A stretch of 64,000 nucleotides of DNA from Lucinisca nassula. Taxonomy: Eukaryota > Mollusca > Bivalvia > Lucinida > Lucinidae. The stretch covers positions 67,457,396 through 67,521,395 of the forward strand of contig OY757026.1 of NCBI GenBank assembly GCA_963580285.1. Direction: 5' to 3'. The notes below the pieces were generated by a model. It was not told where the DNA came from, searched no databases, and worked only from the letters and a program-made list of their open reading frames with translations. The position numbers and the translations under genes were made by a program. The number at the start of each line of letters is the position of its first letter. Position 1 is the stretch's first letter. This document shows positions 20,727-30,789 of this stretch, piece after piece.

Positions 20727-20948
20727 CTTTTGTGGGGTGAGGGTGGTTTTACGGTCCTTTCATGATTATTTTACTCATATCGAGCCGACCGTTAATCAGA
20801 GATGGACGAAAACCGGAGGTCCCAGAAAAAACACCGGACCTTCCGTTGCAGAACTTGGCGTCTCACATGTGACCGAGTCAGGCTCGATCCCCAGCGGTTA
20901 AAGGGTCAGCGATCTTCCCCACTAGGCCACAGAGGCCCGGAAAGACAG
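20727..20948 (-). mobile_element. tRNA-headed SINE (family 3) with 14 bp TSD
   Basis: The minus strand starts with a tRNA-like head (GCCTCTGTGGCCTAGTGGG; B box GGGATCGAGCC) and contains GCAACGGAAGGTCCGG and the GGCTCGATATGAGTAAAAT core. ATAAGACAGGTACA is duplicated at 20713-20726 and 20949-20962. Other copies: 28186 and 55865. Confidence 0.9.
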
Positions 20949-21117
20949 ATAAGACAGGTACATAATATACCATGTATTCTCTCACATTGTAGGTTAACCT
21001 TGTGGAAAAATGCCATACAAGCTAGCTGCCTTACCATTAAAAATTATAGGTAGGAAGTTAGCATCATATAACCCATAATACATGTTTATTTTGTAGGCAT
21101 GGGAGCGTGTGATAACC

Positions 21118-21262
21118 TTAACCCTTATCTTGCTGTTCACGACAACCCCTATCCTTGGAAACAGTGTAGATCCAGATCAGATGGCTTCTGAAGAAGCCAT
21201 CTGATCAGGATCTACGCTGTTTGGCATTCAATTTATGAATTTGTAGGAATAGATTACCATAT
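21118..21262. mobile_element. piggyBac-like MITE PB1, right end lost
   Basis: TTAACCCTTATCTTGCTG at the left, CACGACAACCCCTATC, then the full P2 palindrome around GGCTTCTGAAGAAGCC; the sequence diverges after TTTATGAATTTGTAGG. Confidence 0.82.
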
Positions 21263-21431
21263 CGGACTTATACGGACATCACCTTTCTCAGCTGTGCTGA
21301 AAATCAAGGGAATGAACGCGAACAAGACAGAAAATAAATGGTTATCTCCCCAAGGACTCGACTACCTCCTGTGCAAATTGCCTCAGGCAAATTGTAAATC
21401 GTACATTTTTAGGACCGCTTTTTATGTACTT

Positions 21432-21605
21432 TATTCACCATATTTGCATTATTTGCTGGCTCCCAGCTTGCACATTGTCAATATTGGAAGAACAGATAAC
21501 CAGACCCCCCTGACCTTTTAAGGTCAGGGGGGTCTGGTTACCTGTTTTTCCAACACTGATAACCTTCAGACTAGGAACCAGCAGATAATGCAAATAAGGT
21601 GAATA
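21432..21605. mobile_element. Palindromic MITE family F
   Basis: The whole ~174 bp element is one imperfect palindrome: TATTCACCATATTTGCATTA at the left and inverse at the right, with a perfect centre CCAGACCCCCCTGACCTT / AAGGTCAGGGGGGTCTGG. A second copy is at 51890-52062. Confidence 0.9.
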
Positions 21606-22202
21606 GGTGACTGTTTTAATTTAAGAAAGTGCCGGTTGTGTTATGGTGTATTTTGAAAGCAAAAACACAATTGAATGAAAAAGAATAAACATAGATGATG
21701 TATTATATATGATTACAAATAGTATCTTCCAGTGTCAGTATCAGTTGTATTTAGCGACATAAATCAGTCTGAAATACATAAATGTACAAGCCAACAGTGT
21801 AAAATGCAACAAGGATTTGAACATTTTATAATGTGCAACATAAATTTGCAAGAATTGCTGAAATTAAATATTATACAAAATAAGATAAAACAAAATAAAA
21901 TAAAAAATAAAACGATCAGTAGCGTATGCTCAAGAAACGCAAAGTTGTTAAACACAACATGACTAGTCCGACGAAAATGATCTAATTATCATTTTTTTTT
22001 TTTTTTTTTTTTTTTTTTTCAAAATATTTTTGTTGTTAATTCTAAGCCCAAATGATGTTTCATATCACTTGTGAATCGTCTGCAGCAAACGATTCACGTG
22101 AAATGTCAAGCCTTATTCGCGTTGGAAATTAAGAAAAAAAAAATTTGAAAGTGTCTTCTGCTACTAATTCCCAGAGCTTGGAAGATAGTATTGTTCGGTA
22201 GC
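21606..22202. other. No gene; A/T-rich low complexity
   Basis: Includes an AAAATAAAAT-rich stretch (21870-21912), a poly-T run (about 21991-22019) and a small hairpin GTGAATCGTCTGCAGCAAACGATTCAC region at 22070-22098. Confidence 0.6.
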
Positions 22203-22912
22203 CGGACAAAATCCCCCGGACATAATCCCCCCCGGACAAAATCCCCCTTTTTGTAAAGGCGGACAAAATCCCACCTCGGACAAAATCCCCCCCCCGGACA
22301 AAATCCCCCCTCGCTGTATGTCAGGTTGGACAACCCCCCCCCCCCCGGAAAAAATCACCCTTGCTCTAAATTGTTCTAGTTAATTATCCTTCCACTACCC
22401 ACAATCTATGTTTTTGAGCAGAAATATGAAAAATATTGGAATCTGTTATTGGAATATGTCAATTTAACTGATCATGCCAGACATAATCCTAATGGGTTAA
22501 GAGGTCCATAAAACCCCAAAGCACACATGTACAATTACAAAAAGTTAATACAAGTATGTCCTTTTTACTTTGATCTTACAAGCAACGTCTCCAAAATGAC
22601 CTATACAGTTTTGACGGCAATAATTTCTCCATGAGCACCAATATAGCTTTGATAGTACTGCAACAAATCGGATATGGAATCTGCAGTTTTCAAAACGACA
22701 GACTGATTTTCAAAAACCAGTAATTGTGCATGTGGAGGTGTGCGGGATACTGTCCACCTTTATAAACAGCAGGGGGGACTATGTCCGGGGGGATTTTGTC
22801 CAGGGGGGATTTTGTCCACCTGAACAAATGTTGGGGGGATTTTGTCCGCCTTTACAAAAAGGGGGATTTTGTCCGGGGGGGGGGGGGGTTTATGTCCGCG
22901 GGATTTTGTCCT
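22203..22912. mobile_element. Foldback element with inverted arrays of GGACAAAATCCCCC
   Basis: The left array (22203-22358) repeats CGGACAAAATCCCCCC about eight times, including AAAATCCCCCTTTTTGTAAA. The right array (22771-22912) is its inverse, including the inverse of that marker (TTTACAAAAAGGGGGATTTT). The 410 bp between them hold a piece of SINE C near 22582-22620. Long apparent ORFs across the arrays are translations of the unit on either strand. Confidence 0.85.
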
Positions 22913-23379
22913 GGAATCTACTGTTCATGTTGCTATTACATTAAATCATATTTAGCCGATCAATCGAAGACGCAATCTGTGTGAAATTATTCATCGGGTC
23001 TCTGTATATAGCAGAATCGCATCTCCCCTCAGGCGAATTAAACAGACTCGGACCAGACTGCGTGTATTCGCAAACTGATCCCAGTCTTTGTTTATTGCAC
23101 ACAATAAGGTCATAATATTGAGCCGGAACCCATGATTTAGTTTTTGCTTGCTTTGACAGTCCAATGACTCAGATCAGACTGCACCCGTTCGTATTCCTCT
23201 ATCCGATTCGCGTTTGGCAAGAGCACCAGGATAATATAAATCAATGCTAGAAAAACAACCTAGTTGATTGCTGTCTATTCATTTAATAGGTGATATTCTT
23301 ATATACTTAATGCCTCGGGCGGTCCTCAGTCTACCTTTCCAATGATGTTCACCCGTGACTTCGCGGTGTTACGCGGTGT
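22913..23379. other. No recognisable feature
   Basis: Non-repetitive within this window, apart from a short GCGGTGTTACGCGGTGTT duplication at 23362-23380. Confidence 0.45.
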
Positions 23380-23607
23380 TTAACCCATTCAGTACCGGAA
23401 ACCCCCAAAACAGGTACCCTGTCAAACAGTGCAGGCCCAGATCAGACGCCGCAGAACGCGGCGCCTGATCAGGGCCTACACTGTTTGCTAAAAGTTCAGC
23501 CATTTTCCAAATGAATTTTGAAGAAAACACAACCTGACACCCCTAAATCATGAAATGGACTTGTACTATATAAGGAGGAACATTCCATTTGGTACAAAAA
23601 GGGTTAA
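23380..23607. mobile_element. piggyBac-like MITE group PB2, best copy
   Basis: 228 bp from TTAA to TTAA with ends TTAACCCATTCAGTACC and GGTACAAAAAGGGTTAA. The P2 core is AAACAGTGCAGGCCCAGATC / inverse around GACGCCGCAGAACGCGGCGC. Confidence 0.9.
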
Positions 23608-23757
23608 CAGGGATTAATATAATTATTGGTTTGTTACGCCAAGGTCATTTTCTCGAAAACACTATTGATTTTGCCTTTATCTCTTTATAATCAAATCAAA
23701 GTCTGAAGTAAACCTGATGGGTCCGAGCTTAAAGTGAAACAGAGAGGGAGGCGATTA

Positions 23758-23791
23758 CAAAAAAAAAAAAAACAAAAAAAAAAAAAAACGG
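23758..23791. repeat. Poly-A tract with one C
   Basis: Two A runs broken by a single C, followed by a (TTA)n-rich stretch (23810-23850). Confidence 0.85.
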
Positions 23792-23928
23792 ACTGAATTA
23801 TTAATCTTGCTATTATTATTTTTATTATTATTATTATCATTATCATTACCTTCATTTTTTTACTTTGATTAGTATATTAATATCACAAATACCCACAATC
23901 TATATTTTAGAAATAATATTAGAAAAAA

Positions 23929-24136
23929 TTTCGAAAACACGCCTATTCAAATATATTGAAAAAAAAAATACACTAAAATTTTCCACAGAAAAAAATGGTA
24001 TTCTTCATATTTCGGCGGTTTTAACGAGTACCCACAATCTATGTTTTTGAGCAGAAATAAGAAAAAATAATGTTTACCCCGGTGAAACCCAGTTTTACTT
24101 AATAAAAGTGGGGTTTAATAAGGTGTTTTCGTGATG
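23929..24136. mobile_element. MITE family A with half P1 core
   Basis: The left end TCGAAAACACGCCTATTCAA and right end GGTGTTTTCGTGATG are inverted. Only one arm of P1 remains (GGCGGTTTTAACGAGTACCC), followed by AAGTGGGGTTTAATAAGG. Confidence 0.8.
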
Positions 24137-24299
24137 ATTCATCCAATACGTTTGCATAGTCGTGAACAAAAACTGTCAACAGGCGCCCGCTTGACACGCG
24201 CCAATTTGCGCGTCGATGTGTAAGAAAATGATCAATTATCAGCTCTACTCAACAGGGCAATAAATGGACAATAAACGATTGCAGGGAATAATCCTGGAC

Positions 24300-24545
24300 T
24301 CAAACGTTTTTTGTAACACGAGAAAAAATACGATAAACATTTTACCACAAAATCATGAAAATTTGCGGATAAAATCTGATATTTTTTATATTTCTGCTCA
24401 AAGCATAGATTTGGGCTACATAGTAGAACCACCTCGGCGACGTGGTTCTAGCGAGTAATCACAATCAAGGTTTTTGAGCAGAAATAAGAAAATATATATC
24501 CCAGTTTTCCATATAAAAGAGGGTTTAAGGGGGTCAAAATAAATC
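24300..24545. mobile_element. MITE family A, diverged
   Basis: Contains a P1 core with substitutions (GTAGAACCACCTCGGCGACG / TGGTTCTAGCGAG), the flanking TTTTTGAGCAGAAATAAG and GGGTTTAAGGGGGT. The terminal repeats are worn. Confidence 0.65.
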
Positions 24546-25001
24546 CAGAAAAAGCTGTTTCTTACAATTACATGCATGAGAGAGATCTTTGTCCTTTCTT
24601 AATAAATATTTTTCCACTCCAGGACAGGTTTTTAAGGTCCATTTCTCCAAATGTAAAGTCCTACCAGAATCTAGCCTTTAGTAGTCTTTAGGTTGGCGCG
24701 GTTTTAATGTTAATATCATGATCTGTAAAGCATTCTGACTAGATTTCAGTTTGTCGAGGTGTAAACGAGATCATGTTTTGAGCAGTAAGTGACAGGTCTG
24801 TAAAACATTGCATAATCTTCACAGTTTTCAGAACAATAAAATTATCTGTCTTTTCTGGCCCCTGTCGGCAAATCTACTTCAATATAATTTAATACAATTT
24901 GGAGCCACATTTAGAACAGGACGTCACTTAATGAAACTAAACAATTACAAAACCAGGCCTATTCAAATACACATGTACATTGAAAAGTGTATCACTAAAA
25001 T
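24546..25001. other. No recognisable feature
   Basis: A+T-rich, no repeat or domain recognised. A short ORF at 24808-25116 mostly translates the SINE that follows. Confidence 0.4.
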
Positions 25002-25180
25002 GATTCAAGAAAGGCAGTTGACAGTTTCTGGAGGAAGAATGTTCACTCTACTGGTTAACCGCCTCCGTAAAAGCATGCCCAGGATTAGTGTAGATAGGTT
25101 AACTAAAATGATCTAAATAGTGTTGACTGGGCCGTGAAATCCATCACAAACAAAGAGTCAAACAAACAAACAAAATCATT
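25002..25180 (+). mobile_element. SINE family 2, 5'-truncated
   Basis: Matches the second half of the SINE at 26969-27296: TTCAAGAAAGGCAGTTGACA, GTTAACCGCCT, GTGTTGACTGGGCCGTGAAA and a CAAACAAA tail. The tRNA head is missing. Confidence 0.85.
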
Positions 25181-25204
25181 ATAAATGAAGATCATCAGTT
25201 AAAA

Positions 25205-25435
25205 ATACGTTATTTTCTAATTTCTGCTCAAAACAAAGTTTGTGGATACTCACCAGAACCGCCTCGACGAGGCGGTCAAACGGGCACAAAACATAAGTTG
25301 TGGGTACTCGTTAGAACCCTCTCGGCGTTGCAAACGGGTACCCACAATCTATGTTTTTAAGCAGAAAAAAATGTGTACAACTGTAAACCCTGTTTTACTA
25401 CATAAAAGTGGGGTTGAAGGCAGCGTGTTTCCAAA
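25205..25435. mobile_element. MITE family A with two P1 cores
   Basis: Two P1-type palindromes lie side by side: one with AACCGCCTCGACGAGGCGGT, then one with GTGGGTACTCGTTAGAACCC / inverse. Outer parts have TTTCTAATTTCTGCTC and AAAGTGGGGTTGAAGG as in other family A copies. Confidence 0.75.
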
Positions 25436-25533
25436 GTAACAAACACATTATTCCATTTCAAACTGATAATTAAGCATATCGTAGGCGGAATAAAGTCTTT
25501 GTTTTCGAAAACATTTACATTTGAGAATACATC

Positions 25534-25588
<55 letters not shown>

Positions 25589-25605
25589 AATAAAATAAAA
25601 TAAAA

Positions 25606-25640
<35 letters not shown>

Positions 25641-25641
25641 A
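25534..25641. repeat. (AAAT)n microsatellite
   Basis: Over 100 bp of AAAT repeats with a short AAAAT interruption near 25585-25605. Confidence 0.97.
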
Positions 25642-26104
25642 AATCCCGAACCATACAGTTCAAGAAGCACGTCGTAGGCGTAATATATTCTTTGTTATTG
25701 TTTACCTTAGTAACAACCGCTGACTGCTGGTTACCAAGGTAAACTGGAAATAGAAAAGGGGGTAGTGTATTTCATTTTCAAAAAGGACTAAATTATTCTC
25801 ATTTCTATTTTACAAAATTTATATGGACGTGTTCGCAATACATTTGCCAACATACTCCCGCTTGCACAGAATAAAAATAACAACTTACAAAAAAGTTATG
25901 ACAATATATTCATCAGTTTTTGTCGCTTCATTCAGTAGTTTTACTATATATTCTATACATTTAGAGGGTGCCTCCAGTTATATGTAAAAAGGACCAAAAA
26001 AGATATTGCTATTACTATAGATTTTATAGGGAAATAATTATCAATTTCCTATATAAATCTATGTATTTACTTTAACCGACTGCAGTTACCTGGATGTCCG
26101 TTAA
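25642..26104. other. Unassigned, two small hairpins
   Basis: Hairpins at about 25698-25743 (GTTTACCTTAGTAAC / GTTACCAAGGTAAAC) and 26017-26065 (ATAGATTTTATAGGGAAAT / inverse). No gene. Confidence 0.6.
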
Positions 26105-26188
26105 AGTTCGACATGATCAAGTAATGTGATTGGTTCAAAGTCAGAAATGGGTGTGGCTAAAATGAATATTCAGCAAGAGAAGGGTTAA
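26105..26188. mobile_element. piggyBac-like MITE PB1, right arm only
   Basis: GATCAAGTAATGTGATTGG, GGGTGTGGCT, GAATATTCAGCA and the terminal AAGGGTTAA are present; the P2 core is absent. Confidence 0.75.
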
Positions 26189-26581
26189 GGAAGCGTTCGG
26201 TTTAATCATTTTGACTAATTAGAAAATAACATTCTACCAGCCATGACCTTTCCTTAAATGCTTCTGGAGTAATAGTAAACATAAGGGATCCTGAGCGTGC
26301 CCCTGGACATTAGGAGCTGGCCGGAAAGCGGATGATGTTACCTCTGATTTTAGGTGTCACATGTTTATGATCTATCGTCTGTTGGACAGGAGACGCTAGT
26401 GTCCGACTGTCATTTCAGTGTCTTTGGCCCTTTGATTATACACGTCTATTAGGCGCGTCTATTTCTTTATAAACTGACTCTTAAATAAACGTACTTATCA
26501 AATAATCTTACAAGTATTTTCTTTTATCTTAAGTTCAGTTTTTATGCTGAAGAACGCAAACGTATAAGGCTACGATTATCT

Positions 26582-26815
26582 TTAACCCTTAAAATGCCAA
26601 TCACGACAATTGTCGTCTGTGTTATCTTGAAAATACTTTTTTGCAAACAGTGTGGACCCAGATCCCTGTACGATAAGTCTGATCTGGGCCCACGCTGTTT
26701 GCCTGTATGCAAAAATATTTTTTAAAAGTTTAAAAAAAAACAAAAAAAAAAACAGCAGACGACATAAGCAGACGACATTTTCAGATGTAGTTTTTTTCGG
26801 CGTCTTAAGGGTTAA
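26582..26815. mobile_element. piggyBac-like MITE group PB3 with P2-type core
   Basis: TTAACCCTTAA and its inverse TTAAGGGTTAA end a 234 bp element. The arms carry CGACAATTGTCGTCTG and CAGACGACAT; the centre has AAACAGTGTGGACCCAGATC / inverse AAACAGCGTGGGCCCAGATC. Confidence 0.85.
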
Positions 26816-26859
26816 ATTGTCCTTAAGTTGTAACCAAGTTAGCCTATCACATTTTACCC

Positions 26860-27296
<437 letters not shown>

Positions 27297-27308
27297 TTGT
27301 CAAACATA

Positions 27309-27704
27309 CGGAACCCGGGAAGGGACATGATTTTTTATTTTTTATAAGTTGTGCGCACAAGATAATATCTTGTGCGGACAAGATAGTATCTTGTTCGGAC
27401 AACATATTATCTTGTGCGCACAAAAGTTATCTTGTGCAGACAACATAATATCTTGTTCGCACAAGATATTATCTTGTTTGCACAACGTAGAGCATGGGAA
27501 GTTGTGCGACCAAGATATTATCTTGTGCGGACAAGATATTATCCTGTTCACACAACATATTATCTTGTGCGGACAAGATAATATCTTGTCTGCACAAGAT
27601 AATATGTTGTCCGCACAAGATAATATCTTGTGCGCACAAAATAATATGTCTTGTGCGCACAACTATTAAAATAAAAAAAAAATCATGTCCCTTCCCGGGT
27701 TCCG
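27309..27704. mobile_element. TA-flanked MITE whose body is an array of ~20 bp palindromes
   Basis: Terminal inverted repeats of about 35 bp (CGGAACCCGGGAAGGGACAT... and inverse) are flanked by TA. Between them, about 27350-27665, some 16 units of ACAAGATAATATCTTGT joined by GCG/CGGA-type spacers follow each other, each self-complementary. The near-identical ORFs on both strands (27349-27669 plus, 27342-27662 minus) are a by-product of the palindromes and not genes. Confidence 0.93.
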
Positions 27705-27857
27705 TACAAACATCTTTTAAATAAACATCTGTTAAACAAAGGTGACCATTAGTGGAGGTTTTCTGACTTATTATAACCCATATCTGACAATGGGATCTTC
27801 CACCAAAATAAGTTTGGAATGGTCCATTTCATAGTATAGGGATGTCAGGTTTATTTT

Positions 27858-28170
27858 CATCACGTGAACAAGTCCGTGAAATGAACGCCCCACTTAACCC
27901 CACTTTATATAGAGAAAACTGGGGTTTATGGGGTATACATTACTTGTCTTATTTCTGCTCCAAGACATAGGTTGTGGGTACTCGTTAGAACCGCCTCAAA
28001 GAGGCAGTTCTAACGAGCACCCACAACCAAGAGGCAGTTCTAACGAGCACCCACAACCTACGTTTCCAGTATACATAAGAAAAAAATCACAGATTTCCAT
28101 CAGAAAAGTAGCCATATTGGGGGATGTGAAAATAAAATGCACGATGTCGAACGGGTGTTATTATAACGTG
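27858..28170. mobile_element. MITE family B with P1 core plus duplicated half-arm
   Basis: Left end CATCACGTGAACAAGTCCG; right end worn (ACGGGTGTTATTATAACGTG). The P1 hairpin at 27970-28027 is followed by a second copy of its right half (AGAGGCAGTTCTAACGAGCA at 28029). Confidence 0.87.
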
Positions 28171-28185
28171 TTTCAGATAAGCTGT

Positions 28186-28417
28186 TTTTGTTTTGTTTTG
28201 TTTTGGTTTTACGGCCCTTTCAAGATTATTTCACTTATATCGAGCCGATCGTTAATCAGAGGTGGGCGAAAACCGGAATACCCGGAGAAAAACCACCTGA
28301 CCTTCCGTTGCAGAACTTGGCGTCTCACATCTGACCCGAGCCAGGTTCGAACCACAGCGCTGAGAGACGTAATGATTAAGAGTCAGCGCTCTTATCCACT
28401 AGGCCACGGCGACCCGT
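28186..28417 (-). mobile_element. tRNA-headed SINE family 3
   Basis: Minus-strand head GCCGTGGCCTAGTGGATAAG with B box GGTTCGAACC-like, body with GGAAGGTCAGGTGGTTTTTC, TTTTGTTTTG tail. An imperfect duplication (CAGATAAGCTGT/CAGATTAGCTGT) lies at 28174-28185 and 28421-28432. Confidence 0.88.
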
Positions 28418-28455
28418 TATCAGATTAGCTGTACACAGATACATGTACTATGAGT

Positions 28456-28522
28456 AAACAGTGCATACCCAAATCAGACGCCTCGATTTGTGATCTGAGT
28501 CTACACAATTTGTCAATGACCT
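28456..28522. repeat. Isolated P2-type palindrome
   Basis: AAACAGTGCATACCCAAATC pairs imperfectly with GATCTGAGTCTACACAATTT. No TTAA or other ends are recognisable around it. Confidence 0.65.
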
Positions 28523-28556
28523 AAAAAAAGCCAAGGTATATATGGGTTCATTGATT

Positions 28557-28838
28557 TGGTTGATTTGAGGTTTAACGTTCCCGTCAACACTATAAAGGTC
28601 ATTTTGGAGACGTTGCTTCCAATTTTGTGGGACTTTTACCCGACATTGAGATGAAATGACATCTAAAGCCCTGTCGCCCAATGAAACCAATATGGTTTAT
28701 AAGCATGGACGGTCCGACTGGCACCTCTTTGCCTGGGCAGGCTTAGATCCTCTAACCGGTTTAGATTCAGATTCAGCTCCGCGTAGAAGCATCATGCAGC
28801 CCATTTATTTCTTCAAGCCCCAATGGGCGGGGGCTGAA
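28557..28838 (-). mobile_element. SINE family C, near full length
   Basis: Reverse copy from GAGGTTTAACG (28567) to CCCCAATGGGCGGGGGC (28835), in the same order as at 15809. Confidence 0.87.
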
Positions 28839-28895
28839 TGAATTTCATGGTTCAGATATTTACCGTAGTGCAAACGACACTGGGTTCGTTCATAG

Positions 28896-29173
28896 CATTA
28901 CGATAACACACCCGTGCGACATACTGCATTTTCACATCTCAAAAATGGCTTCTTTTCTGCTGAAAATCCTTCATATTTTTCTTGGAAATGCTCATAACAT
29001 AGGTTGAGGGTGCTCGTTAGAACCGCCTCAGTGAGGCTGTTCTAACGAGTACCCCCAACCTATGTCTTGGAGCAGGAATAAGGAAAATAATGCATACCCC
29101 GATAAATACACGTTTTCTCCATATTAAGTGGGGTTTAGGGGTGTCTTCATTTCACGGACTTGTTCACGTGATG
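28896..29173. mobile_element. MITE family B with P1 core
   Basis: Ends CATTACGATAACACACCCGT and TTGTTCACGTGATG; P1 at about 29000-29065 with one-base arm mismatches. Confidence 0.88.
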
Positions 29174-29209
29174 ATTCGATAGCCTACTCGTGACTAAGAT
29201 TAGGCTGGA

Positions 29210-29757
29210 TGGTGCTACATGTACCAAGCAGAGCCGAAACGGACCACTCATGAGTACTGGTAAACCACTTAGAAGGACTAAGCCTGCCCACATCACGAAA
29301 ACACTCATATATAATTTTGAACCCCTTAAACCCCACTTTCATATAGTAAAACTGAGTTAACAGGGGTATACAGTATGTTTTTTCTTAATTCTTCTCAAAA
29401 ACTAAGATTGTGGGTACTCGTTAGAACCGCCTCCCAGAGGTAGTTCTAACGATTACCCATAATTTATATTTTGAGCACAATATGAAAAATATCAGGATTT
29501 TTATCTGAAAAAAAAAAAAATCATTTTTTTTTTCAAAGTTTGCAAATATATTTGAATGGGCGATTTTTGTAATGCAGGCAAAGTTGTGTGCGTCACACCG
29601 TCCAATGCATATAAGCCTTTCGGTTTCATCGGATGTCAGGGTTTGAGCTGTCATTTCATCTCAATGTCGGGTAAAACTCCCGCAAAATTTGGAAGTAACG
29701 TCTTCAAAATGTTCTAAATAGTGTTGGCGGGGAAGTTAAACCTCAGTTCAAACAAAC
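29210..29757 (+). mobile_element. SINE family C split by MITE A
   Basis: The 5' part (29210-29290, through AAGCCTGCCCA) and the 3' part (29575-29757, GGCAAAG... to TTAAACCTCAGTTC) rejoin exactly if the MITE at 29291-29574 and a 2 bp duplication are removed. Confidence 0.88.
29291..29574. mobile_element. MITE family A in SINE C, 2 bp TSD (CA)
   Basis: Starts CATCACGAAAACACTC and ends GGGCGATTTTTGTAATG. CA is duplicated at 29289-29290 and 29575-29576. The core is P1 with a diverged right arm. Confidence 0.88.
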
Positions 29758-29921
29758 AAACCTGAATCGGATATATTTGGCCATTACCTTAGTTACATTT
29801 TTTTCTTCATCATCATTTTGTCCTTGAAAACAGAATCAAGCTAATTATATGTGCATCATATAAACATGTACAATAAAATTATACATTATGAAAGTATATT
29901 ATACATTATAAATTATATATT

Positions 29922-29996
29922 AAGACCACATTTGGGGCTGTTCAAAAGTGGTCTTAAATTAAAGACCACTTTTGAACAGTCCCAAAGATGGTCTGT
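29922..29996. mobile_element. Small foldback element
   Basis: AAGACCACATTTGGGGCTGT-TCAAAAGTGGTCTT faces an inverted copy around AAATTAAA; stem about 30 bp. Confidence 0.8.
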
Positions 29997-30789
29997 GACC
30001 AGAACACACAGTATGCAGAAAACACAAAGAAAGAATAACTGAAACTTTCTAGATAAGCTTTTTATAGGCCATAAGCTAGGATATGCATGGTGACCCCGCA
30101 CCATGCGTGGGAGTTTTGCAGCGTCTACTCTACATAGTTTGAAGATACATATACTAAGGTACCAAATACAAAATGTAAGCACTCTGGTCGTTGGGGCTTT
30201 ATCATATGCATTGCTGTGGAATACGTTACCAATACGTAATTTATAAATATACCATCCAAATAAAAGAACAAAAGAAATTGATGGTTAAGACAAGAACTGA
30301 CCAAATTTGGGCATAACTGTTGAAAAGAAATGACGAGCTTTCTAAATAGACGCATTTGAAGACATTCTGAACAACAGTGTCCATGTTATTGAATGAGTAA
30401 CATAGATTACACATGAAATTTGGCAATTTTACCTCCTGTCGTTTCCAAAACCAACGTTTCGTTCAAGAGTATCGCTGTTACTTATCTACAAAATTAAACT
30501 GCAGTTATTAACCTGCATTTTGGTGCATGGAGCTTTCTTTCTCTCATAAAAGGCAATATTGTAAGCATACCCCCATTTTCAAGTATTGTAATAATTCCAG
30601 TTCATTAGCTATCCAAACTGAGTAATTGACCTCAACTTGATAGCCAGCTGTCTTTGTAGTCTGGACATAGAGTAAGCATAAATGAGCTGGAAAAAATGTT
30701 ACAGATCACGAGGATATAGTTACAATGTATATTATGGTAATGTACACTACACTGAGAAATAGAACGTATATTGCATGAAAATTTACTTG
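29997..30789. other. No recognisable feature
   Basis: A+T-rich, no repeat family, RNA gene or domain recognised. Confidence 0.4.

Noticed and set aside
22106..22984. Glycine-rich ORFs (GGFCPGG-type) in the 22 kb region
   Set aside because: They are translations of the GGACAAAATCCCCC arrays in different frames.
27342..27669. Regular short repeats with spacers resembling a CRISPR array, and two overlapping 106-codon ORFs
   Set aside because: Units are palindromic and contiguous, spacers are 3-4 bp, the block has TA-flanked inverted ends, and the genome is animal. The ORFs on both strands are translations of the palindromes.
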